Positions 46,612 through 59,671 are shown, counted from the first letter of the stretch. The stretch is 64,000 nucleotides of DNA from Brassica napus (GCF_020379485.1 NC_063450.1:47830681-47894680); one strand, 5' to 3'. The notes: generated by a model not told the origin, from the letters alone. A program made the numbers and translations.

Positions 46612-48062
46612 ATGGAGAATTACGTCGGCGAGAGTGGATTTGCTCCTCTAAACAAAACCGTCTTCACACGTGATCAAGAACAAATGAAAGAAGAAAATTT
46701 CCCCTTCCAAGTCGTTGACCAATCAAAGCCCACAAGCTTTCTTCAAGACTTCCAACATCTTGATCATGATCATCAGTTTGATCATCATCATCATCATCAT
46801 GGCTCTACATCTTCAAATCCTTTGCTCGGTATCCAAACTAGGCCCTCTTGTGTCAATAGTTCTCTTTTCGAGCATTGCGCTTACCAAGACAATATGGTCA
46901 ATATGGTCAATAAACATGGACCTATGGACATGAAACAAGACAACATGATGATGGGGATGATCTCTTTTGATTACCCTCCTAGAGAGATCACCAAGCCTAT
47001 GAACTTCGTAATGCCAGATGAAGTTTCATGTGTTTCTGCGGATAATGATTGTTATAAATCGATGAGTTTCAATAAGACCAAACCAATTCTGACAAGAAAG
47101 TTGTCTTCATCCTCGTCGTCATCATCATGGAAAGAAAAGAAAGAAACAACATTAGTCAAAGGACAATGGACTTCTGAAGAAGACAGGTTCGTCATTAACA
47201 TAATATAGCTTAAGATCAATACTTCATAAATTATATATTAGTCTCATTAAAATATGAGACTCCTTGAACTACATTAAGTTATTATGCAATATTACTAACA
47301 ATAGTTGGATAAACTTTTCCATTTTTGCGGTTTATTAGTAAAGAGTAATTGTTTTTTATAATAGGATAGTGATTCAATTTGTGGAGAAATATGGATTGCG
47401 AAAATGGTCGCATATTGCACAAGTGTTACCGGGAAGGATTGGGAAGCAATGTAGAGAGAGATGGCATAACCATTTGAGACCTGACATTAAGGTATGAACT
47501 AGTAACCTACCATTTACGTAGTGATGATTAAGGAAACTAAAGATTAGATAGTTTTTAGAGATTATGAATATATTTGTTGTAGAAGGAAACATGGAGTGAA
47601 GAAGAAGACAGAGTGCTTATACAATTTCATAAAGAGATTGGGAACAAATGGGCAGAGATTGCCAAAAGACTCCCTGGAAGAACAGAGAACTCGATCAAGA
47701 ACCACTGGAACGCAACAAAACGAAGACAATTCTCTAAGAGAAAGTGTAGATCTAAGTATCCAAGACCTTCTCTGTTGCAGGATTACATAAAGAGTTTGGA
47801 TTTGAAAGCCTTGTCGTCTTCCTCTGTGCCTGCAAGAGGTAGACGCAGAGAGAGTAACAAGAAGAAGGATTTTGTGGCGGTTGAGGAAGAGAATAAGAAG
47901 AATGAAGATGACCTTTACGGACTAGACAGGATGGTACCTGAATGTGTGTTTACTGATGACTTTGGATTCAATGAGAAGCTTCTTGTGGAAGGATGTAGCA
48001 TTGACTCATTACTTGATGACCTTCCTCAGCCTGACACTGATACTTTTGCTCATGGATTCTGA
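46612..48062 (+). CDS. MYB98: MYB98-type R2R3-MYB transcription factor (synergid regulator)
   Basis: R2R3-MYB factor; in Arabidopsis MYB98 is expressed in synergid cells and drives genes for the filiform apparatus and pollen-tube attraction. Exons 46612-47186, 47365-47491 and 47583-48062 join at GT-AG sites to 393 residues. Seen: MENYVGESGFAPLNKTVFTR start, a His-rich run (HHHHHHG, about residues 57-64), a Ser run before the domain, then R2 (LVKGQWTSEEDRIVIQFVEK to RERWHNHLRPDIK) and R3 (KETWSEEEDRVLIQFHKEIG to NSIKNHWNATKRR). The tail includes SKYPRPSLLQDYIKSLDLKA and DDFGFNEKLLVEGCSIDSLL. Arabidopsis MYB98 is about 427 residues; the difference lies in the low-complexity N-terminal part. It converges on CESA8, whose stop is about 450 bp away. 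Confidence 0.95.
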
Positions 48063-48513
48063 TTTGTATTGTTTTTATTTTTTAATTTCAGTTTTTTTTT
48101 TTGAATGAGACATATTCACCAAACTAATCAAAAATAATTCAACTCGCAGGGTTTTGTTTCAACTGAATAGAACAACAAAATATCATTCTACTAGCATCTT
48201 GATTGTAATGTTATGTGTTTGTCTCAATGTTTGCATATTTTTGATGAAAAGTATAATTATATAGTCAAAGATATATTATGTAAGATATTTAAGAAAGTGA
48301 AGAATTGTGACCAAAAGAGAAGAAGTTGAAGATTAGTTTTAACATGTCGAAGTAACAGAAACTTCAAACCTAACTTGTCCAACAAGAATATTACTTAATT
48401 TGTGGAACAAGCAACCACATAAGAAAACTTCTGTGACAAGAAAGGAAAGTTTTAGAAAACAACAACAAAAAAACAGATCATCAATCATTCAAAGGGATAC
48501 ATAGCATCACCTC

Positions 48514-51500
48514 TTAGCAATCAATCAAAAGGCAGTTCTGCGAAAGGGAGGTCGTATCAGTCTTAGAGACAAAAGGATTGATACGAACCCAAACAAGAGA
48601 AAACACTGAAGCCAGCAAGATAGACCAGAGAATAACAATGGTGGGCGTTCTGTTCTGTCTTCCCATAAGACCTTTAAGGAAAGGATAAAGATGAAGAACG
48701 ACCCAAAAGGCGAAGAAAATCTTCCCAAACAATGGTCCCCAAGCTTCATAACCTTTGTTTAAAGCATCAGAGAATCCAGCAACGACTCCAACCAAGTTTA
48801 TTATGAGAAGTGATGTTGGAGGGATCAAGAGAGTTGTCCATTTGACAATGTAAAGCTCACCGAACTCCAAATCTTCTGCGGTTTTCGATGTGACTGTGAA
48901 GTTTGTGTCGAGACCAGCGAGCATTTTGAGGAAGCCTTGGAATACAGCAAACAGATGAGCTGATACACCTCCAATCACCCAAAACTGCTCGTTTCTCCAC
49001 AAGTCTTCAATGCTCACTCCACTCCATCTAAGCTCAAGGACGCTTGTTAAGATGATTGATATGAAGAGACCTAGAAACAGCATGCTTGCTAGGTTTGATA
49101 GCTGCAATAAAATAACAACAAGATTAGTAAAATAACCAAAATACACAACCCCCTAAAATGTTACTTGTTTGACAAGTTACCGTTGGGATGATGAATTTGC
49201 CGGTGAGAAGACAAATGGCGGGAAGGGTACAGTAAGCAACAAGGGGCAAGGAAGTGAAGGGATAAACAATGGTGTTTATATAAGCCATTCTCTGGAGCCA
49301 CTTGAGGCGGCCTCCACTGCAACCATACCAGAGAGGACAATGCCTACTAAGGAAGATCTCGACCGAGCCAAGAGCCCAACGCAGAACCTGGTGAAGCCTA
49401 TCAGATAGATTGATAGGAGCAGACCCTTTAAAAGCCGGTCTTAGTGGCATACAGTAAATCGACCTCCATCCACGGCAATGCATCTTGAAACCCGTCAAAA
49501 TATCTTCCGTGATTGATCCATAAATCCATCCGATCTACAAAAACAAAAATAAAGATTATTACAATATATTACCATATATAGTAATAGTTTTAAATATTGA
49601 TAGTAAAGATAAGAAAGAGTTATACTTACTTCTTTTCCCCATTCAGTTTTCTCTTCATATCCGCAACTAATGACATGAATAGCTTCTTTGATGAGCGTTG
49701 AAGGGTTCACAGAGTCAGGAACGCCACCGTTCTCCATAAGTGTAGACTCGATGAAAACCGCAGAGAGACCAAACGTTTTCTCAAAGCTGGTTTGTGAAAT
49801 GAGCATGGATCTCTCGTACTCATCGTAGTTGTCTAGGTCTCCTAGGTTAAAGATTGCAGCGTCAAGTTCTTCTCGCTTTGCGTCTTTGTAAATTTCTGAA
49901 GGATCTTGTGTTTGTTTTTTCTTGCTTGGACAGCAGCAACAAGATGAGGAAGAAGATTGCGGTAACATCTTTGGTTTAGAAGGTGGACTATATCCGTACA
50001 GTGCTTGTCTTCTAAAGACACAACCGGTACCGACATAGACCGGTCCTTGGATCCCATCAAGCCCTCTCATATTAACCTGAAATTAAAAGTCACAAGGTAT
50101 CAGAAGAAATTCAAGATTTTCTTGAATTTATGAGGGAAATTTTTAGGTAACTTACGTCGAAGAAAACTATGTTTCGGTTAGCGTATCGATCACTCTTGTC
50201 GATTCCATCGAATCTCTGTGGGAACTGAACATAGCAAACGTCTTGACCAACAACTGGATCCATTAAAAAGCACATTGCTTCACGGACGGCTTTACTGTTG
50301 TTGACGTAGTGATCACAATCAAGATTGAGAATGAATGGAGCATTCGTTAGCACCGCAGAAACCCTCACCTACAATGAAAACAAACTCATTAGGATTGTGT
50401 CACAACATTTATTGTTAACTATTAAAAAGTAGTTCCTACCAATGCGTTCTCAGCTCCAGCCTTCTTGTGATGCTGATATCCAGGCCTCTTCTCTCTAGAG
50501 ACGTATACTAATCTTGGAAGTTCGTTTCCTTCAACGTCACGCGCACCGCTATATCCAAGAAAAACCTACAAGAGAAGATCAAAACGTCAGAAGAAGAATC
50601 TATTAGTAGACAGAGTCTTTTAGGTCAAATGTTTGAGATATAAAACCTGAATCATTCCGGGATGGTCACGAGTATTGTTTCCAGGCCAAGAGGTTCCATC
50701 TTGCATTGTCCATCCTTCTTCTGGTGTCTTTTGAGCCTTGGCCACTAAAGCATTCATTCTGATCTTGAACTCTTCATAATCTCTCTACAAAGAAACCAGA
50801 TTTAAATAATGCTATGGATATTCTTAAAGCCTTTGTTTACTTACTTTCATGGCTCTACGTTCTTTGACAAAAGAAGGCTGAACCTTGTCCCTCAAGTAAT
50901 CGATTTTAAGCGAAAAGTAAAACTCCGGAGCTCGTGGCTCTATCGAGTACTTCTTGCAGAAAGGTACCCATTTCCTAGCAAAATCTGCTGTCTCAACCAA
51001 AGACTCGAACGAAAGCATCGCAGCACCATCATCAGATACATAGCAAGAGACCTTATCCACCGGATAATCAAGGGCCAAGATGGAAAGAACAGTGTTTGCA
51101 GTGATCAAAGGAGGCTCCTTCAACGGATCTACTGTACTGACAAAGAAATCCACAGCTGCAAGCTGTGATTGCTCACCTTCTCTTTCGAATCTACAATGTT
51201 TTGATTACAAGATTTTAAGATATTTGACCTACCGGCTACCGTGTAGGTTAAGTAATTGTGAAAGATTTTTTACCTTGCGGATAAACGGTCGATGTAAGTT
51301 TCTCTGTTGATAGGAGACCATTTAGGAAACTGATCCAACACCCATGAGAAAGCAAACCAGATCTCACATATCACAGATGTTAGCCATAGACCGTAAGCAC
51401 TGTCCACAGGATGGGTGATACGGTAATGGAAAAACAGAGCCAAGATGGTCAACCGCATGATGATAACGATTCTGTATGAAGTTATCTTTGTCCTTGGGAT

Positions 51501-52384
51501 AGGAATCACAACCGAAAGCACATCTGTGGCAGAAGCAGCCTCTGGGTTTCTGAGAAATGACACAGACCAATCAGTTTCTCAAACTTTCTGGTGATTAATG
51601 TACAAAGACTATGTTGTTCCATGAGTGAGAATGTGCTTACAGTGATATATCTTCCATGTGCTGTTGGGGAGGAACCTGAGCATCAGGGTCTTCATCTTTT
51701 GTTGCCTTTGGATGTTTCTTCTTCTTCTTGCTCTTCTTGTCTTTCCAGCTATCAACTCTGTTCTTCCATATCGGGTTTCCGTATTCATCATTAAGTTCTT
51801 CAAGGACAAATCACAATTTCATTGGTTAGTTTTTAAACTATTTAAACTCATCAAAATTTTAAACTTTTGGATATTAGTTCTTACCACTGTCTATTGTGGA
51901 GACTGTACTTACATGTCTAGCATGAATTCCAGAATCCTACAAAATAATAAAGAAAATCTTAATCAAATACGTTTTGAAAATTTTATTAAGACAAAAAAAG
52001 CAACTAATCGTATAGTACACACCTGAGGAGTGTTACTGATGTGTGTTGCAATAGTGGATTGGTGTTTAGATGTCTTTGTCTCAACATCATCAAGCACATT
52101 CTCTGAGGAGTAAACAAAGAAAAAATCATAAACTGTGAAACTACGTTTAACAAAAAAAGAAGAAGCAAAAATTTATGGAAAAACATTTGAATAAATGTGA
52201 TAATACCGTCATAAGGATTGCCGCAACGCAAGCAGATTCTTCGACCTTCTTTGAATTCATATTCAAGACATGCTTTGCAGATCGGGAAACTACACTCATG
52301 GCAAGCAACGAAGAACTCTCCGTTTGGTTTCACACCAATCTCCTCTCCGCACGTGTTGCAGACCGGAGACTTAGACTCCATCAT
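48514..52384 (-). CDS. CESA8: CESA8 (IRX1), secondary-wall cellulose synthase catalytic subunit
   Basis: Plasma-membrane GT2 enzyme that polymerises glucose from UDP-glucose, working with CESA4 and CESA7 in xylem secondary walls. Twelve exons: 52384-52207, 52102-52023, 51936-51885, 51797-51641, 51549-51274, 51190-50845, 50784-50647, 50565-50440, 50368-50156, 50076-49630, 49534-49181 and 49101-48514. All phases match; total 984 residues (Arabidopsis 985). Seen in order: N-terminal RING-type zinc finger (CNTCGEEIG to CLRCGNPYD), Lys-rich linker, two membrane helices (about [14 protein letters not shown]), then the catalytic motifs [26 protein letters not shown] and QVLRWALG. A Cys-rich variable region (SSSSSCCCC) and six C-terminal membrane helices ending QNCLLIDC complete it. 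No defect found. Confidence 0.98.
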
Positions 52385-53857
52385 CTTCGTTTTCCCTTGA
52401 GAGAGAGAGATAAGAAAAGAACCCTAGTTAGGGACTCAGATTTTTGGCTGGGTAAGAGATTGAGAAGTCATGGGTGTGTTTTGTAATAGCGTGGGAAAAG
52501 GAGATTTTTTTTCTGTTTTAAAAAAGTTTGGTGGATTGGTGAAAAAAATCGGAAGTTGAGAAGTTTCTATCGTTCACCAATTTTTTTCTGAGAAAGCTGA
52601 CGGCTAGCTAAAACATATATTGTTTAGTTGGGCAAGAAGTAGATTTTGCGGCAAAGTGAAGGAAAGTTTCAGTTAAGTTAGTGTGTCTGATGTGACACCT
52701 AATGCTTTGTCTCTAACCATCGGCAGATATTGCTTGCCTCCTAAGCGTCACCATACTTCTCCATCACGTCAACATTTTAAAATGTATTTATATAGTTTTA
52801 AAAATAATTAGCATTTAAAGATTTGGGTAGTTTTTTGAAACGGGCCCGGCCGGAATGTTTTTTATAGTAATTTACTGTTTCAAAATATCATTTTATAATA
52901 TTTTTTGTATATTTATTTTATTAGTTTTGAGATCGAATTCTAGATTGGAGAATAAATTGTAAAATAAATTTTTTGAATATTATTTGGTATCAATAATTTA
53001 TATATTAATAAATTTGGTATTTACATGTATAATTAAAATATTAAATTATTAGCAATACATAATTAATTATGTAAAAAAAATGTTTTGTTTTGTTTCCATT
53101 ATATTTTTTGTTTTCCATTATATATGAAATAATATTGTTTATCATTAATTATTTAGAAACGATTAATGTATGTTACATGCTTGTTTCAAATAATGGAAAA
53201 ATATTTAATGGTAAGATCGGTAAATGATTAATATCTTAGTGGCAGAATTTGTAATTTTGAATTCGAAAGAAGGGTTATTTTCAAAAGTTACTTCATTTTA
53301 TTAACATAGATGAACAATTTTTCAAACTGTTGCTAATAAATGACAAAATCAAATTGTTGCTAATAAATGACAAAATAATGCACATAAGCAAATGATCAGT
53401 CAAACATTCAAATTAACATAGAAAACAGCGGCACAAATACTCACAGAATCGACAGAGTCGATGAATCTGCAGCAACCAATAATATAATTAAGATCAAAAA
53501 GGTAACATGTTTCTAATTCTAACCTTACTACTACCACACTTCTCTGTTTTTTGTTTTTGTTTTTCTTCTTCTGGTTAACCGCTTCTTTGTTTATTAATGT
53601 TCAACGTATTTTACATAATTCTACTCAATATTTGCAATGATGTTACAATACAAATTCAACAAATCAATCTACAAATGTATCCCATTCGGTCTTTCCCTAA
53701 TCTCACAACCCAGTTGCCACTGGTCTACTCTCTGAAATCCAGCAATCGAGCACAAAATGCAGCATGCAGAACCATCAACTCAAAATCGATCAAACCGCTT
53801 CTGTCTTTGCTCTGATGTGTTTAAGGGATGAAAAGTTCGTGAGTCAGTGTTGGTTTT
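52385..53857. other. Intergenic region upstream of CESA8
   Basis: Contains the CESA8 leader and promoter (to about 52750) and then AT-rich DNA with no gene. TTGTTGCTAATAAATGACAA-type words are duplicated at about 53329-53375. From about 53580 it is probably the NRAMP5 3' UTR. No known secondary-wall NAC-binding site was pinned down by eye. Confidence 0.5.
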
Positions 53858-56166
53858 CTACGTCTCTGTGGAAACAACTCTCTGTGACATTTCTAAGCTC
53901 GACCAAGAAGAAAACTGTGATCTTCTATAGGAAACAAGATAAATGATGAAACTGACGTATGCCACTACTCCAGCAAAAACCAGTAACCCAACAAAAAACC
54001 CGTTCGCTGCTGCCATGAAGAAATCAAGAAGAAGATACCCATTTATCATCATCACAAACACCGCCACGGTCCACGCTAGCTTCTACAAAGATTCAAAAAC
54101 TGACTCGTTACAATTCACATTACAACAACAAACAAAAATGAAAAAAAAAAAAAAACAAAACAACCTAACCTCAAGCGAAGGTCCGATTTTGAAGACGCCC
54201 ATGATATGTTCATTAGAAACCATAGTCAAAAGAGGAATAACAGCGAAAGGAATCTGCATCGACTGAAGAATGTTAAGCCATTCGTTTAAAACATCAAGCG
54301 ACCCCTCTGATGTGTTGAACATAAGCGCTACAACCATAGTTGGCACAATCGCAAAGCTTCTTGTTATAAAAGCTGATAGCCATTGCTCCATCTGAAGATC
54401 TAAGAACCCTTCCATTATAAACTGTCCAGCGTAAGTTCCCGTTATGGTACTGCTTTGTCCAGCAGCTAATAAACCGATCCCCCAAATGTAAAGTATGGGG
54501 AAAACCCCGCCTCCATACTTCTCCTGTAGGTAATGTCCCGCGTTAACCAGTCCTATACTGTCAGCTTGCTTGGTTCCATAAAACCCTTTAGCGAAAACCG
54601 CGGTTACAAAGAGATTGATCATGAAAGAGACAAAAAGCGCGGCGGTTGATTCGATGTTGTAGTAGTTGAGAGCTTCTTGAACTCTGTGTATGTCCTTTGG
54701 GTTGGTCTTCCTGGACTGCACTAAAGCGGAATGCAAGAACACATTGTGAGGCGTTATTACGCATCCCACTACTCCAACAGCTTGTCTGATTGTCTTTGAT
54801 CCGAGCTTCGGAATAAGAATGCCTTTCAAGTCATCAAATAATTAAAAAAAAAATCAAGAACAAAGACAATGTCATATTCTTAAAATTTCAAGTACCTATG
54901 ATTAGTTCTTCTCCGCTCGGTTTAGTTTCATTGAACATCCAAGCAAAGGAAAGAGCCATTGTCGCGATTAAAACCGCGAAAAGACCTTCTAGTTTCCTCA
55001 TTCCACACTTCTCCAAATACGAAATCAAGAAGCTGTCATTTCACAAGATTAAGCATAAGCATCTGATCCTCTTCAATTTCTCCAGATATGAACTAAATCA
55101 AAAAGCTATTTCACAAGAACACACATAAAAATAGAGAGCATCTACCTAACTTGCTTACAAATCAAAGGCCATGATACAAAAACACACATCAGAAGATAGA
55201 GAGAATATCACCACTTTTGACCTAACTTGCTTACCTATCAAAGGACATGGTACAAAAACACACATGAAAGATAGAGAGATTCAGCAATTTTGACGTAACT
55301 TGCTTACCAATCAAACCACATGATGCAAGAACACACATCAAAAGATAGACAATATCATCAATTTTGACCTAACTTGCTTACCAAGCAAACAACATGAGAA
55401 AATAAAACACAATTAAAAGTCACCAATTTTGACCTTAGTTGCTTACCAATTAAACCACATGATACAAGAACACACATCAAAAGATAGAGAATATCATCAA
55501 TTTTGACCTAACTTGCTCACCAAGCAAACGACATGAGAAAATAAAACACAATTAAGAGTCACCATTTTTGACCTAACTTGCTTACCAATCAAGCGAGGTG
55601 ATGATAACACCGGCCCAAATAGGTAAGAACCCACGTGTCAATATCTGAAGAGCGATAGCGCTTCCGATGACTTCCTGAATATCAGCTCCGATCAAAGCAA
55701 CCTCCGCCATGAACCAAAGCAATATCCTCGCCCACGACGGGTACTGGCTTCTGCAAATCTCCGCCAGATGCCGACCCGTCGCGACACCGATCCGAGCCGA
55801 GAGAAGCTGAATGAGAAGTCCCATCAGCGTGGCCCATAGAAGAAGCCACAGAAGCGAGTATCCAGCCACGGCTCCGGCTTGTAGGTCCCCTTCGATGTTT
55901 CCAGGGTCTAGAAACGCGATGCTCATGAGAAACCCAGGTCCCGTGAATTTCCATAGCTTCGCCCACGAGAACGGAGGAACTGACTCTAAGGTGGTCTCTC
56001 CGTCTTCCTCTACGGTCACTACCTGATTCTCCGGTGGCTCCGCCGGTGATTCGCTGGGATCGTCGGATTGAGAGGTTTCGGGGAGTAGGAGACGTTTGAA
56101 CTCGCCGTTACTTTCGTTACGTTTCAAAGGGCTGTTCACTTGGCGGGAAACGGTTGGATCCGTCAT
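53858..56166 (-). CDS. NRAMP5: NRAMP5-type divalent metal transporter
   Basis: Proton-coupled transporter of Mn/Fe-like metals, NRAMP family. Four exons: 56166-55586, 55032-54896, 54822-54170 and 54082-53858, with matching phases, giving 531 residues (Arabidopsis NRAMP5 about 530). Seen: acidic soluble N-terminus, then the TM1 metal-binding motif [15 protein letters not shown] with the DPGN residues, [20 protein letters not shown] in TM3, the TM6 motif [20 protein letters not shown], and [19 protein letters not shown], the NRAMP consensus transport signature. About twelve membrane helices are expected. The C-terminus ends RVVSTET. Intron 1 carries an unusual minisatellite made from the exon 1 splice-donor region (55120-55592). 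Confidence 0.96.
55120..55592 (-). repeat. Minisatellite in NRAMP5 intron 1 built on the splice donor
   Basis: About seven imperfect units of some 62-76 bp, each with ACACATCAAAAGATAGAGAA-like, TTTTGACCTAACTTGCTTAC and AAACCACATGATACAAGAAC-like words. The last unit runs across the exon 1/intron 1 boundary (55585/55586). Read on the minus strand, most units repeat the donor context GATTGGTAAGCAAGT. Confidence 0.85.
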
Positions 56167-57169
56167 GTTTTGTAACGGAATATTCTTTTGGCGTTTGTGA
56201 CGATTGTGATTTAGTCAAGAAAAGTCAAATGACAAAACAAAAAATCGATTTTCTAAAAAAAAAAGAATTATAAATGTTGTCAATAATTTCTATTATTAGT
56301 TGTTTCTTCACGAAATTTAGCAGAATAATTATTGGTTTAGAGATTTTTACGGACTGAAAAGAAAACAAGCTGAACAAACCATAGACCGGAACCGGTTAAA
56401 CCACAAAATCCATCAATCGGTACAGAATCTTACCGAAGCTAAGCAGTTTTCAAGCAAAGCCAATTAAAATGCATAACTCGGTGGAAGTCCAATAATTTAA
56501 TTACAAAAAAACACTAAAATATATGGGGTTCAAGTCTCGGAAAATGATTTATTAGGACATCTCCAGCTCAATCTCTTTTTTCACTCTAAAATAAAATTTA
56601 AAGTATAAAAATGCTCCAATAGTATTTTATTTTTCACTCTATAATAGAGTAAAAATAGATTTACTCTATATATATACTAAGTTATTTTTTGTTTGTTCAT
56701 AATTCTATTTTTCATTCTAAAATATAGTATCATTAGAGTATATCACAACTCTATTTTAAAATAAAAAATATGGTGAACTAGAGATGGTCATGGTCTTTTG
56801 AAAATCTTATATGAATTTTTAGCATAGTGAAAATAAAATTTGTAGGCGTGTATATTTATGAAAACGGTTCAATCACGTACAAGTGTGATTTTTTTTGTAA
56901 AATACTTATTCTAATAAAATACAATTTTTTTTTTTTTTGTTAAAAATCAGACCAAAACGGGTTAAATTACAAAATCCCTCAACCAGTACATAATCAGACC
57001 AAAACTAAGCAACTTTCAAGCAAAGCAAATCAAAAGCATAACACAGTTTGTTTCCTAAAAATAAAGCAAACATCTTCAAAAGTATTTTGAATGTAAAAAA
57101 TAAAAAAGATCTTAGCTTGGGGACACAGACCAAACCCCTCAAATAATTAAGCAAGAGACTAACAAGTCT
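56167..57169. other. NRAMP5/RABA1d spacer with duplicated segment and MITE
   Basis: NRAMP5 promoter side and the RABA1d 3' flank. A segment of about 90 bp occurs twice in the same direction (about 56390-56480 and 56955-57045), both with TTTTCAAGCAAAG-like and AAAAGCATAAC-like words. Between the copies is a MITE-like element (56555-56790). No gene. Confidence 0.6.
56555..56790. mobile_element. Small AT-rich MITE with GGACATCTCCAG ends
   Basis: Left GGACATCTCCAGCTCA and right CTAGAGATGGTCA are imperfect inverted copies; the interior has repeated CACTCTAAAATA and ACTCTATTTTA words, a pattern widespread in Brassicaceae MITEs. TTA precedes the left end but the right flank does not match, so the boundaries are approximate. 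Confidence 0.55.
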
Positions 57170-58029
57170 TTAGTTGGAGCAACAACCTGTTTTCTTCACA
57201 GCAGAGACATCAAGATCAATCTTCTCTCCTTTAAAAACATTACCCGAGTTTGAATCATCACCAGCCTCCATTGCTTTCTTGCTCACAACTTGGTGAATCT
57301 GAGTGAGTACTTCCGAAAACGCGTTCTCAACGTTAGTTGCTTCAAGCGCTGAAGTCTCCATGAAGTAGAGTGATTCATTCTCCGCAAAAGACTTAGCATC
57401 TTCGGTTTGAACAGCTATAAGATGACGAAGATCGGATTTGTTTCCCAAAAGCATCACGACTATGTTTGGGTCGGTATGGTCACGGAGTTCCCTAAGCCAC
57501 CTCTCAACGTTTTCGAAGGTGGAGTGTCGTGTAACGTCGTAGACAAGAAGCGCCCCAACAGCTCCTCGGTAGTATGCACTAGTGATCGCACGGTACCTAC
57601 AAAAATGACCATAATAATATAAAAGCTATCTTATTGGTCAAAGTAATCAACAAAACAGCTAAAATTTCATACAGCACATATTGGTTTATATCTGCTGCAT
57701 TTAATCAAGATAAGCTGGTCCTAAGATCTACAATGACAGAACCATAAATTCTAAAGGCGAAGGAGTAAAGAACCAAGATTGAGAAGAGACACAAGTCACA
57801 CAACAAACCTTTCTTGACCAGCAGTGTCCCAAATCTGGGCTTTGATGACTTTGTCTTTAACATTCAAGCTACGAGTGGCGAACTCGACGCCGATCGTGGA
57901 CTTGGACTCGAGGCTAAACTCGTTCCTGGTGAAACGAGAGAGCAGATTGGACTTTCCAACGCCCGAATCACCGATCAGAACCACCTTGAAAAGGTAATCG
58001 TAATCATCATCTGCTTTGTAACCCGCCAT
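57170..58029 (-). CDS. RABA1D: RABA1d-type Rab11 GTPase
   Basis: Small GTPase of the plant RABA1 (Rab11) group acting in trans-Golgi/endosomal traffic to the plasma membrane and cell plate. Two exons (58029-57809 and 57596-57170) join in phase to 215 residues. Seen: GDSGVGKS (P loop, about 20-27), [11 protein letters not shown] (switch I effector region), [20 protein letters not shown] (switch II across the intron), [11 protein letters not shown] (NKxD) and ETSAL (base binding). The C-terminus ends KKTGCCSN, the double-cysteine site for geranylgeranylation. The intron interrupts QERY, the usual place in RABA genes. Subfamily letter rests on gene order with At4g18800. Confidence 0.95.
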
Positions 58030-58392
58030 TAAAACTGCTCACGGCAAGAAGAAAAGACTAAACTTCACTTTTAGTTTTGTTTTTTTTTGTTTTTTTCCTC
58101 TTGGGAATCAAAAGTCTTCCCAGATTAACAGAGAAAGATAGAGACTGTTGTGAAACTAGGGTAAGACTTCTGTCTTTCTACATCTACACACAATTAAACT
58201 GATATGGCATGGGTGAAAAAAATGTTGTGGAAAAGACCAAAACATTCCTGATGATTCGTCTGATCTATGGCGTTTTACCCTTTAAACTAGGGGTACAACC
58301 GATATTTACCGGTTAACGCCTTTCATTTTCTTGAAAAGGTCACAAAGTGGTGGCCGTCATGTTTAACATTGGTAAACGGCGATCATAGTTTT

Positions 58393-58419
58393 TTTTTTTT
58401 TTTTTTTTTTTGTAACTTA
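58393..58419 (-). mobile_element. Second tail-only retroinsertion
   Basis: AAACGGCGATCATAGTTTT occurs at 58374-58392 and 58420-58438. Only a T run and GTAACTTA lie between. On the minus strand this is TAAGTTAC plus an A tail with a 19-bp target duplication, the same build as 18374-18423. Confidence 0.6.
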
Positions 58420-59584
58420 AAACGGCGATCATAGTTTTAGTCACAGTAGTTGGCATTGCCAAAAATATGTAAACTATGTCAACTGTCAGAATGATGATGA
58501 TCTAACTCCTAAAGTCCTAAATAAAATGTAGAAATATTTTAATCTGTTTATCACAACTAGATAGAAACAAGTCTCAACAATCCCGGTTCGTTTTCTTCTC
58601 TTTTATTTTGGTCTTGACTCTTGAGGCTGTGAATCAAACTTGGAACATAACTGAGGAGACATGTGCTACTGCTCAATGATTTGTAACTGATGAAACTTGG
58701 AACATAACTGTTTTTAATTTCAGAGAGATATTTGCCATGTGAAAGTGCTCAATGATTTGTAATATGAAGCTCATATAATCATATATTAACATTGTCAAGT
58801 TCAATTTTTTTTGTTAATGTAAGAACCATGGTACGGTACTACTGTATATGGTTATTGACGTTTATTTCCAATGTATATGAGCGGGAAAAGTGCCAATTTC
58901 GACCCCAACAATTTAGGTCGTGCCAAATACGACCCAAACAATTGATCAGTGCCAAATACGACCTCAACTCAATTATAATTCGAAAAAACTACCCCAACTT
59001 CTCAAAACGTGCTTAAATCTACATTGACTCTAACAGAAGTTAGTCAATCGTTAACAAGATAAAACGACGTCGTTTTGATATACGAGGAAAAGTACCAATT
59101 TCGACCACAACACTCTCAGTCGTGCCAAATAGGACCCGAACAAATGGTCAGTGCCAAAACCGACCTCAACTTAATTATAATTTAAGAAAAACTACCTAAA
59201 CTTCTTAAAACGTGCATAAATCTACATCGACTCTAACAAAAGTTAGTCTACCGTTAACAAGATACGATCTTAAATATGTTTAAAACTTTGAATTTATTTA
59301 TACAATTTTCTTATATAAATTATTTTTAATTTTTAAAATTAAGTGGAAATTTTTTTATTTTTCAAAGTTAATATTATATATTTTGATATTTTGTTCAAAA
59401 ATGTTAAGAGGCATTTTATCTTTCTTTCACTAAGATATGTTGTACAAAATATTAGACATATTAAACAATAACTAAAATATATAAAGCAATCACCAAAGTT
59501 TTAAATTGGATAAGATGAAGAAGAATAGTAGTTTATATAATGGGAATTTCAATTTGTAATAATATTTCAAAAAATTACTTTAGG

Positions 59585-59653
59585 CTAGTTGTTAGTGTGT
59601 TCCTTTAAAAGGATATCCCGGCACGAGTTTGAGTCCCGAAATGAACATATTTT

Positions 59654-59671
<18 letters not shown>
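59585..59671 (+). repeat. tRNA-like SINE fragment with A tail
   Basis: TAGGCTAGTTGTTAGTGTG resembles a Pol III A box region and GAGTTTGAGTCCCG a B box at normal spacing, followed by TGAACATATTTT and about 15 A before a TA microsatellite. It sits in the MULE interior. Too short to assign to a SINE family. Confidence 0.45.
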
